Shown here: positions 34,981 through 44,300 of the stretch, one piece after another
How positions within the stretch are numbered: the stretch's first letter is position 1
Layout: each line of letters opens with the position of its first letter
Assembly (NCBI GenBank): GCA_904066235.2
Contig: CAJFCV020000006.1
Coordinates: 3,410,001-3,474,000 of the forward strand
Source: Bursaphelenchus xylophilus
Lineage: Eukaryota > Nematoda > Chromadorea > Rhabditida > Aphelenchoididae
Reading direction: 5' to 3'
DNA: 64,000 nt
Translations under genes and position numbers: made by a program
The notes under the pieces: generated by a model
Told to the model about the DNA's origin: nothing
Database searches by the model: none
Seen by the model: the letters and a program-made list of their open reading frames with translations, nothing else

Positions 34981-36309
34981 TCCACTGATAGAAAATATGC
35001 AAACTTTTGCTTTTCTACTCCCAAAACAGTTTATAATGTGTTTGTAACACGCCTTATCTACAGCTAATCCGCGTGTTAATAAAGTAGTAGGACGGCAGGA
35101 GTGAATCTGGCCAAAAGTTCAGTTCTAGCCTTGCTGCACGCCCCGCCCTTAACGCGGCCGTTCCCACGGGCGGGACGAAAATAAAGGAGCGGATCACGGC
35201 ACTCATCCGGACGCTGTAAACAACCAGAGTAAGATACGACCTGTGGAGAAGGGCAGAGCAACAAAAGGAGATCCAAGGGGACGGAAAGAGGAAGAGGAGA
35301 GCGTATCAGACAGGACGGCCGATGACCTTTCCTACTGACGCGGATGTTGTTTTCCTGACAAGCAAAGTACTTTTATGGGGTCTGGTGTTCTCGTCTAGAC
35401 ATACATATTAAAAAGCCGAAAATTAGGGCAGTTGTTTAGATGTACTCTTGCGCAAATTTCATATCCAAAGGCGAAGACGCTAGTTTGTTTCAGCTCCAAA
35501 TAAAGATTTTTAAATTGATAAAAGCTTGGTCAAAAAATATTTTGATGTCGTGAGAAAAGTTTTGACGCTTTTTTCTTTTGTCAGTCATGTATTATAATTC
35601 TTGGTAATATGTATATCTTACAATCTCTTACTTGACAAATTCTAGAAGGAGATGATGTTGAGGCTCCACAACAACATATACATATTATTTGTTTTACGGC
35701 GGCTGGGCGATCGCTCTGGGAGGCCAGGGGGACGTTTTAACGGGCCATAAGCTCTGGTCGAAGTCCCGCCTTCAACCGACAGCGAAACGAAAATATAGAG
35801 TCAATCGGACCCTGATAAAAAAACGTATGTATTTCTGTATCTAGTGGCCATTGGTATTGTGGTAATATGTAAAAAAATATACGGTGTGAGAAGCCGAGCA
35901 GTCGGGAGCTGGGGTCTTCTCGCCCCGAAAAAACAGTTTGTTACAGTTTTTTTCTGAACTTATTAAACATAATTAGCCAGCTCTTTGCGCTTGCTTTGTC
36001 GACTCTGGATGGACCGGTAATGCAGAAAAAAATCTTATCTTTGGGGCTGTGTAATAAAGGCCTTATCAATGATGATTGTTTGGGTAAATAACAGGAAAAA
36101 AGAGGTGATTTCACAGCGAAATTTCCACAGTTTTTGATCTTTTGATCCAAGGAACCCACTTAAAGTGGACGCAATGTTCTTGCCAATTTCAAGCTTACGA
36201 AATGTTAGAGTATGTTGCCAGAAAAGGTGTAAAATTTTTACATTCCATTATGTATTTCACCAGAAAATCGATTTATTTTTATAAAGCCACCCTACAATTT
36301 GTGTACGCT
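34981..36309. other. Intergenic region, SDR C promoter to SDR D 3' end
   Basis: The left edge is the SDR C promoter. About 35090-35350 is GC-richer and unrecognised. About 35979-36150 is the 3' flank shared with SDR C. No coding gene or RNA gene is recognised. Confidence 0.6.
35053..35058 (-). promoter_or_regulatory. GATAAG site in SDR C promoter
   Basis: GATAAG on the minus strand, 73 bp upstream of the SDR C ATG. The conserved block 35011-35066 also carries TTTTGGGAGTAGAAAAG and a TATAAA between the two. Confidence 0.55.
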
Positions 36310-37855
36310 CTAAGACCAGCACAATTTTCCGACAAGGATACTCCTTTGCACTGCCGATGGGAAACAGGCTTTAATAGCCACCCAGACATTCAGTTTTGCC
36401 GGGTATAACACCTCTCTTTCGCTCAGTTTGATCGCTCGAATACTCCTTTCAATGACTTCGTCCAATTCCACTGGCGGAAAAGCTTGATTGAAATGTTGTT
36501 GGCCTTCCAGAAGGGCGGTCTTGACATACCATGGAGAAATTGAAGTGAATTCAATCCCATCGTGGCCAAGCATTAACATTTGGTTGCTGAGGGCTTCCAT
36601 GAAGCCGCGGACGGCGAATTTCACGGCGCTGTAGTCTACGATTTCTATACGGGAATTAGATTTTCTTTTGAATCTATTACTTACCGGCCGCTCCAATATA
36701 GCTGGCAGCAGAGCAGGTAGCCACAATATGGCCTTCATTGCGTTCAATCATCTTGGGGAGAAATTGTTTTACAGTCTAAAGAGCCGTAAAAGGTTTAGCA
36801 CAACTTACATAAAAGTGTGAAAGAAGCATAACGGAAACAAGCCTCTCCATGGCCGCGGTGCTCGTGTCCAAAAAATAGCTGTTGTTGACTAATCCGGCAT
36901 TGTTGTAGAGAATATCAATGTCACCAAAGTTTTGTTTCAGCTCATCAGCGGCTTTGTTGACGTTCTCTTCTTTGGAGATGTCGACAGTTTGTATATAGGC
37001 CTGAAAAATTATGACTTTATGGGACAGTTCAGGTAGGCAAAAAAGGTCAACGAGCAAATTTGAGATATAACCAAAATGACTTATATCTGGCGGCAAGGTT
37101 GGCAGGCAGATGAATTTTTACGCAAAAATAGATCTTTCTGAAGCTGAGACCCGCTATTTTTAACCGACTGAATTTCACAAAAAATCTTGAATTGAACTTT
37201 CTGTGTTTTCCCAAAGTCTTGAGGTATTATTTTCGAGCCGAAACCGCTAAAAACTAAAAATTTTTTTGGGAAGTAAACATCATTGGCATGCCGACCTTGC
37301 CGGCAGGCATAGTAAATCACGTTGGTTATATAAAGACTACGAATATGAGAAAGATGACAAACATACGACAACGTGAGATATTTATTGAGCAACTTACCTC
37401 AACCCCATATTCCTCAACCTCCTTTTTCGTCTTTTCCAGCCCTTTTTCGTTGATATCCCAAAGCGCGATATGACATCCTTCTTGAGCTAATCTTTTAGCC
37501 ATTGCAGCACCAATTCCATTTCCACCACCGGTTATAAGTACTTTCTAAATCTCGCAAAACTGGAGTCCGTATTTTAAAAATAAAAATACTGTTTAATTTT
37601 GAAGTCAAAAAGGGGTTTTTTCGAAACTTTATGTACGAAAAATATGATTTTGAAAAATAATCGACCTTTTTTTAATTTTTATATGAAAATTATCCGATTT
37701 TTAGGCAAAAAAGAAAACGGGATAGATGACAGCTTTACCTTTCCCCTCAAGTCCTTCTTCTTCTTCCACTCATATGGCACCAAATCATTGTACAAACTCT
37801 GCCAAATCAAGTAGAAAATCCACCCAAAAAACCTCGGAATGTCCGTCACCTCCAT
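36310..37855 (-). CDS. SDR D: membrane-anchored short-chain dehydrogenase/reductase
   Basis: On the minus strand, exons 37855-37739, 37544-37398, 37000-36809, 36775-36685 and 36644-36310 give 293 residues with the same exon plan as SDR B and C. Seen: hydrophobic anchor, TGGGNGIG (Asn where B and C have Ser), NNAG, catalytic Ser in CSAAS, YSAVK. It is the most divergent of the B/C/D trio. An acceptor-like tgtatcag lies 4 nt before the ATG. Intron 2 contains an imperfect inverted repeat (about 37082-37108 / 37287-37311). Expected role: NAD(P)-dependent oxidoreductase at the ER or lipid droplet; substrate unknown. Confidence 0.92.
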
Positions 37856-37935
37856 TTCGCTGATACAAATTAAACAACATATGCAAAAGCCTCGCTTTTC
37901 TACTCCCAAAACTGTCTACAACGTGTGTAGCGTAC

Positions 37936-37941
37936 CTTATC
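37936..37941 (-). promoter_or_regulatory. GATAAG site in SDR D promoter
   Basis: GATAAG on the minus strand, 81 bp upstream of the SDR D ATG, in the block shared with SDR C and the remnant at 40.3 kb. Confidence 0.55.
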
Positions 37942-38361
37942 TGCAGTGGTAATAAACTACAGTGGCCGGGCCGGATCACGTGCTAACAAAGGCCTTATCA
38001 AATTCGACTTTTTGTGTAAACAACATGCGAAGAATATAAAGAAGCAACTGCCACACAAAATACACATTTTACGTACTATTACGACCCTTGTGAAGATCGG
38101 AGAACCTCACCAGAAAAGCATCTGCATAAAAATTGCCGGTGGTGGACGATTGGGGAAAAAAGACGATTGGAAAACCAAAAAGTATTATTTTTCTTCGATG
38201 CAAGTGTTTAAATAAGGATAATCGATATCGCTGATTTCGAAAACGACATTCATTTTTTTGATTGTTACCTTTTCCTAGTGTATAATAGTACTGTACAGTA
38301 GTAATTTTTTGAATTTTTTAATACTCGATTTAGGGGTTTTCGATGAGTATAAATAAAACCT

Positions 38362-38765
38362 TACTTTTCTCACCCAAACTCATCACAACCATTCCAAAAA
38401 ACCGCCTCAAAACTCTTACCAAGACAGTTTCTTCCGGTGCGCTGTACCTCGACTGCGCATGATGACTTGGGCCCCTCGGCGATGCAATTTTCACCCCCAA
38501 ATTCTCATCCAATAAGCAGCTCTTGGGTCTGAGATGTCCGTGGACGATGCCGCGCTGCTCCAGGCAGGCCAGTCTGGCCGCAATTTCCGTGCAAAATTGG
38601 ATGAGTCTTATCCGCGGCAGGCACTGATATTTCTGCATATTATGCCTCACATCTCCGTACGGGTAGTAATTCGTGATAATCGCGCCGTCCTCCGTCTGTG
38701 CCAGGCATTGATTTACATTGGCATGGAGAGTATCATGAGTTAATGCGATCTGGCTTTGGAGCGCA
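38362..38765 (-). pseudogene. Orphan copy of discoidin-receptor pseudokinase exon
   Basis: Closely matches the part of DDR exon 7 and its 3' intron at about 41890-42302. The reading frame is still open from ALQSQIAL through the YSAPEETVL end, and a gtaag donor follows. Relative to the parent, the alpha-C Glu is Gln (SEIAL to SQIAL) and HGHLSPK is HGHLRPK. The Gly-rich loop, juxtamembrane part and C-lobe exons are absent. It is not obviously joined to any gene, so it is probably a dead partial duplicate. An exon of an unrecognised transcript is the alternative. Confidence 0.75.
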
Positions 38766-39092
38766 CATCCTGTACAAAGAAAAGTAATCCAATATAAGGA
38801 TGACGGCCATCAACCACCAAATAGGTGAGGTAGAGCATCGTCGAAGACATTTCTCTATACTAAGAAAAACGCTGCAAAAATATCAACAAATCGAAGTCAT
38901 TCCAGGTCGTTGGCGACGTCACAGATCAAAATATGGGAAACGATACGATAAAGGTTATTTTCAAATACGGATAATAACAAAAATTATAAGTAATACTGAA
39001 CTTTCAGACGGAAAACAGGATTACTGAAGTCTAACCTCATCGAAAAATGATTTATATTGGATGGCTTATGGTAATTGGCTGTCTTTTCGACT

Positions 39093-39100
39093 GTATATAA
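39093..39100 (+). promoter_or_regulatory. TATA box of the repeat-protein gene
   Basis: GTATATAA about 60 bp upstream of the ATG at 39159. The position fits a short 5' untranslated leader. Confidence 0.45.
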
Positions 39101-39158
39101 GGAATACATGTCGATAATATTTCCAGTACACATTTTCCGTGTCACATACCAAAATACC

Positions 39159-39757
39159 ATGAGATTGATTCAATTTTTTGCTGTTTTCTTTATTGTGTTT
39201 GGAGTTGCAAATGCAGGCTGGTTTGGTAGGTGAAATACGCAACGTAGTAGTACATCAATTTAGATGGGCTTTTTGCAAGCAGCAACGTTCAATCTCCAGT
39301 TGCCGCTGACTCTCCGATTCGTGCAAAACGCTCGTTTGTGCCCAGTCCTGAGCCACCCAGTGAAGAATGGTTTGTACCGAGTCCCGTGTATGATGTACCG
39401 AGTCCAAAGCCACCCAGTGAAGAATGGTTTGTACCGAGTCCCGTGTATGATGTACCGAGTCCAAAGCCACCCAGCCAAGATCAGTTTGTACCGAGTCCCG
39501 TGTATGATGTACCGAGTCCAAAGCCACCCAGCGAAGATCAGTTTGTACCGAGTCCCGTGTATGATGTACCGAGTCCAAAGCCACCCAGTGAAGAATGGTT
39601 TGTACCGAGTCCCGTGTATGACGTACCGAGTCCAAAGCCACCCAGTGAAGAATGGTTTGTACCGAGTCCCGTGTATGATGTACCGAGTCCAAAGCCACCC
39701 AGCGAAGATTGGTTTGTACCGAGTCCAGTGTATTTTGTACCCAGTCCAGAGCCGTAA
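39159..39757 (+). CDS. Small secreted proprotein with a 19-residue Pro-rich tandem repeat
   Basis: Exon 1 (39159-39225) and exon 2 (39264-39757), split by a 38-bp intron, give 186 residues. The first 19 residues form a clear signal peptide (hydrophobic FFAVFFIVFGVANA). A short spacer ends in RAKR, a furin-type processing site, immediately before seven repeats of the type VPSPKPPSEEWFVPSPVYD and a final VPSPEP. Repeats vary at EEW/QDQ/EDQ/EDW. There are no cysteines in the repeat part and no dibasic sites between repeats, so release of many small peptides is unlikely. I recognise no family; an extracellular, cuticle-associated or lumenal role is a guess. The frame was chosen over two other open frames because only it joins the signal peptide and conserves the repeats as protein. 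Confidence 0.82.
39338..39736 (+). repeat. Minisatellite, seven 57-bp units (coding)
   Basis: Seven 57-bp units, each 19 codons, plus a partial eighth. Differences between units are few and mostly alter the EEW position. All three forward frames stay open because the unit length is a multiple of three. Confidence 0.95.
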
Positions 39758-40224
39758 CTCGATCCAGACGATCTCTAGCAAACGATGCACCAAAAGCCGC
39801 CCAGAACTAAACAACAAGAGAAATCGAGTCAAGAAAATGTCAATCATTTTCCAACTCGTTTAATGTGCATATTGCATAAATAAATAAATTATTGGCAACT
39901 ATTGTGCATTTTACATAAAACCAGTCCAATAACGTAATCCGTATTTTTGGCAAATATTATATTTGGATAATATTCGTGTTCAAATTGACGATTTTTAACG
40001 TATGCGGATACATCCGTATCCGACAAAAAATACGAATACGCGACTCGCTGCACGATACGTTATTCAAAATTTTACTTTCGCCAACTTCTCTCGCCTTTTA
40101 AAAAGGAATCAAAAAAGAGAGAAGGCAAAAAGCCACTGACCCTTATACTAGGTTTCATATTGATTTCGGAGAAGGTGAATTGGCCTGATCAGCTAACAAG
40201 TCTTCGGATAGTAATAGGATCACA

Positions 40225-40440
40225 GGAATGTCCGTAACCATATTTCGGTGACACAAGAGATGCAAAACGTTTGCTTTTCTACTCCCAAAACTGTCCACAA
40301 CGTGTGTAGCGTACCTTATCTGCAGTGGGAATAAACTATTTACATTTGCCGCGCCGGATCACGTGCTAACAAAGGCCTTATCAAATTGGATTTTTTGTGT
40401 AGACAACATGCACAGAAGCAAGTCCACACAAATTCCACAC
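40225..40440 (-). pseudogene. SDR E: promoter and first codons of a lost SDR gene
   Basis: Homologous to 37840-38080, the start and upstream region of SDR D. It includes the ACTCCCAAAACTGT block, GTGTGTAGCGTACCTTATC and ATCACGTGCTAACAAAGGCC. On the minus strand an ATG followed by VTDIP matches the SDR D N-terminus, then homology stops after about six codons. The GATAAG site is kept (40315-40320). It represents a duplicated promoter whose gene body is gone. Confidence 0.75.
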
Positions 40441-40451
40441 TTTACGTAGTA

Positions 40452-40697
40452 CAGTGGCGGACCTGATCCAGTGGCAAAAAAGGTACCATTTTGCATCCAG
40501 GAAGTATCAAAAAATGTGGCAAATATCTCCTTCTCCAAGTGAAAAAACTCCGATTTGAAAAGCGCGCCCGCTCTTTTTGTGAGGTCCCTTCAAACCGGAG
40601 TTTTTTCACTTGGAGAGGGAGGTATTTTGCCACATTTTTTGATACTTCCCGGATGCAAATTGGTACGTTTTTTGCCATTGGATCAGGTCCGTCACTG
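40452..40697. mobile_element. MITE family A, full copy
   Basis: 246-bp near-perfect palindrome flanked by TA (40450-40451 and 40698-40699). Its termini are CAGTGGCGGACCTGATCCAG and the complement ending GATCAGGTCCGTCACTG. The TA target and CAGTG start point to Tc1/mariner mobilisation. Confidence 0.88.
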
Positions 40698-41334
40698 TAC
40701 ACAAGATTCCTATAAAGACATCCGAAAAAATTCTCATATTTCCCTCAAATTATGAATTGAATTTTATTATTATAATTCTGTTTATAACAAACATGGCAAT
40801 GATAACTGAATGGACGGTTTGAATTATATTATAATACGCTAAAGGTTTGCAATTTTACATCACATTACTTTAGACACTTTTGTACATATAGGCAGTTCAG
40901 CGATGAGAAATGTAAAAAATTTGAGAGGAACTGGGCGAGGGAACAATACAATCTTACAATATAAACTTCAAAACAGCAAAATAATCATCGGAGACGATAA
41001 AAAAATCGGCAAAAATTAGTCTTTTCCTCCAAAAATTAGCACAATTCTTTAGAAAAACCTTATTGCCTGAGGGAAAATTGCACAAAAATCAAAAAATAAT
41101 ATCCGATATGACATAAAATTTCTAGGACACATCATTTTACGGCCAAAACGGTGAAAAAATACCAAAAAAAAACAAAATATTCATACCAAGTATAATATCC
41201 AAAAAAATCAAAAACTAAAAAAATACCCCGGATTTGTTTTAATACACTGAAAGTCGACTGAAAATTTGGTTTCTATTCTCTACCTATCATTTAGGCCCCA
41301 AGATTTGACGTAATAAAGTCTAAATTAATATAAA

Positions 41335-44300
41335 TTACAGTGAATTCTGAGAGTTGAGCTGTTTCCGCACAAAGAACACATGGATTTCATAGAACCCTGG
41401 TCGCTGTTCGGGGTGACTGGACCAGCAATCCCTTATTAGGTCGATTATTTCCTTGTCTATCGAGTTCATGAGGGTCTGATCAAACGGTGGGTATACCTGA
41501 AAAAAAATTATCGTCAAAAACATATGAAATAGGTTTCAAAAAGACCAAAATAGTCTCAAAAACACAATAAAAAGTCAAATTTATTTTACGAAATCCCTTA
41601 CCGCCGCTGGCGAAGATTCCAATTGATTTCTGGCGTTCTCAAATAGGGCATTATTAGTGAGATCATGATAGGGAGGTTGAGTGCAGCCGTGCAGGATCTC
41701 CCAAACAGTCATGCCAAAGGAGTAGGCGTCCGATCGGTTGGACCAGTTATTCTAAAAAAAGGCCAAATTTTAAAAAAATCATAAAATTTCCAAAAATCAA
41801 AATCTTGTACAAAGAATACCAAAAAACTTCAAAAAATCTGTTTCAAACACAATAAAACCCCTTGAACAGCTTTTAAAAATCCCCTCAATCACTCTTCCAA
41901 CTTTTCCCACTCAAAATCACCACAATCCCTCCAAAAAACCGCCTCAAAACACTTACCAAAACAATTGCTTCCGGTGCGCTGTACCTCAACTGCGCATGAT
42001 GACTTGGTCCCCTCGGCGATGCAATTTTCACCCCCAAATTCTCATCCAATAAGCAGCTCTTGGGGCTGAGATGTCCATGGACAATTCCGCGCTGCTCCAG
42101 GTAGGCGAGTCCGGCGGCAATTTCCGTGCAAAACTGGATGAGCCGCATCCTCGGCAGGCTCTGATATTTCTGCATATACTGCCTCACATCTCCGTAGGGG
42201 CAGTAATTCGTGATAATCGCGCCGTCCTCCGTCTGTCCCAGGCATTGATTCACATTGGCATGGAGAATGTCGTGAGTTAATGCGATCTCGCTTTGAAGCG
42301 CCATTCTCGCCTCTTCCGCCTCTTGATGCTGGAATTTTATGGCCGCTTTATACTTCTTGGTGGCTTCGGAGACGTAGCAGGAGAAGATCTGAGTGTATCG
42401 TCCTTCGCCAATCTTCTCGATGAACTGGACATTGGCTCTGGGGATAAGTTTCGTCCGAGGCTGATGATGTTGATAGGGATGGAAGGCAGAATAGCCGGGA
42501 TTGGACGAGGGGCGATCAACCGGGAGCATGGCGAAATTGGCGATGGCGTAATGTTGTTCCTCCTCTTCTTGACGGGCCCTGAACATATTTTAGGTAATTT
42601 TCGGTCAAAAAAAATAAAAAAAAAACCCAAAAATCGGACTAAATTTTTTTACAAACGATCCGAAATGGATCCTAGAAGGGCAAAACCCCAAAAATTCAGA
42701 AAAAATCGAAATTAAAAATCTCAAAAATTCATAAAAAATCGAAATTAAAAATCCCAAAAATTCATAAAAAAACTAAAAAACCAAAAAAAAACAATTTCCC
42801 ACCTCAACGGCAACGTTTTATTCTTCCTGCTCAACGTGTTCTCCTTCAAATTCCGGGTCTTTGGGACCTGTCTCTTTTGCGTTCCACACCTTCTCGAGCC
42901 CAACAAAGGCACACTTGGCTCTGCGTAAATTCCCTCGGAAGAGCTGTTCGAGAGGGCCGGTTCCAGGCGGCAAGTTGAGGCGTCCGACGGTGGTGGAGGT
43001 GGGAAATGGATGTCCAGGAGGGATGGTTGATGGTGATCTTTGAACAGGGTGCCGGAACATGATCTCGAAGGGGGTGCCAGACCAAGAATTCTACAAAAAA
43101 AACATTATTTTAAATATCAAAATCAAGATTTCCGGAGAGATCACCTAAACAAAAAAAAAATCATAAAAATTCTAACCTCTGTGTCGACGCCGCTACTCTA
43201 TGATCTCCATACAAATTTCCTTTTATTGGGCCGTACAGTCCATGATGTGGGGCGAAGCTATGACTATGAATGACGTGTCTCGGCTGGCCTCCATTTAATG
43301 GTAAGGTTGTAATTAACGTATTTGTGGGCTTCAAATCTCGCGACATTGTTGTCGCGGCGGTCGATCTGGACGATGGGGATCCCAGAGAGCTCAATTTCTC
43401 CGTCGAGCCGTGACGCTTCCTCCTGCGGAATATCAAAAGTCCGCACAGTGCGGCGGTCATGGCGACCAATATGATGATCATCACGGTGATAAACAGGTAG
43501 TAAATCTGCGATTGTTTGTTCGAATTGAACGAAAACTCCTCCAGAATTGATGTTGTGGCATTTTTGAAGTCTGAAAGGCAAAAATTAGATCAAATTTTAA
43601 TTACACATGACGGCTAACCACAAAAAAGCATAAAAACCAATAAAAAGATGTAAAATACGAGTTATAAAAAAATTTCAAACATTAAAGACGACCATTTCAC
43701 ACATTAGGCAGTATTTCTATCCACTATATCACCAGTTATTATACAGTAGAAAATTTTTAAAAAGCAAATTAGCAAAAATTTTACGACATCCGGGTTAAAA
43801 TTCAATTTGAGTTGTAAAATACGGTAACAAAACATTTTGGATTTTATAAAAAAAAACTATATTTTACAACTCATAATTACCGAAAAGCACCGTTTCTACT
43901 AACCGAATGGGCGAAATTCGTAATCATCTTCAATCACCACTGAAATTGGCGATGTTTCACCTGGAAATTGATCAAATTACTATCTTAAATGAGGTGTCGG
44001 ACAACCAGGAAACCTTCACTATTCTTATTAGCATCTAATTCTCTAATTAATCCTGCAATTTTTTCAAAAAATGACAAAAAAAACTAAAAATCCCAAAAAA
44101 TCATCACGTATAATATCTCAAGTCTCTGCAAAAGTGGTCTAGTGCAATCGTCTTCCTCCTAGTGCCATTAAAAACCTTCTTCACTGATAATTCTTTCATA
44201 ACTCACCTGTATTGAACCTTATTTCGCTCAAAAACGTCGAATCCGTCGAAAACTTCATCAAAACCTGTACGAAGCCGGCTTTCCGCCCATTTAATGGCAC

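Larger units (their letters stand above)
37856..39158. other. SDR D upstream region and spacer to the repeat-protein gene
   Basis: 37856-38090 is the SDR D promoter region, duplicated at about 40225-40440. 38362-38765 is the orphan kinase exon copy. 38766-39090 has nothing recognisable. Confidence 0.6.
39758..41334. other. Spacer between the repeat-protein gene and the receptor 3' end
   Basis: An AATAAATAAATAAATT run at about 39876-39890 probably carries the repeat-gene poly(A) signal. The spacer then holds the SDR 5' remnant (40225-40440) and a full MITE A (40452-40697). 40700-41334 is AT-rich with nothing recognised and may include the receptor 3' UTR. Confidence 0.6.

Noticed and set aside
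39338..39736. CRISPR-like array
   Set aside because: Units are contiguous coding repeats without spacers, in a eukaryotic genome.
39260..39863. Long frames on both strands (195 and 199 codons) over the repeat-protein gene
   Set aside because: A 57-bp repeat keeps several frames open by chance. Only one frame joins a signal peptide through valid splice sites and keeps the repeat as a conserved peptide.
42818..43085. Two ATG-initiated frames over receptor exon 6
   Set aside because: Neither joins the flanking exons. The third frame, without an ATG, is phase-compatible on both sides and contains the expected IYAEPS and Pro-rich juxtamembrane sequence.
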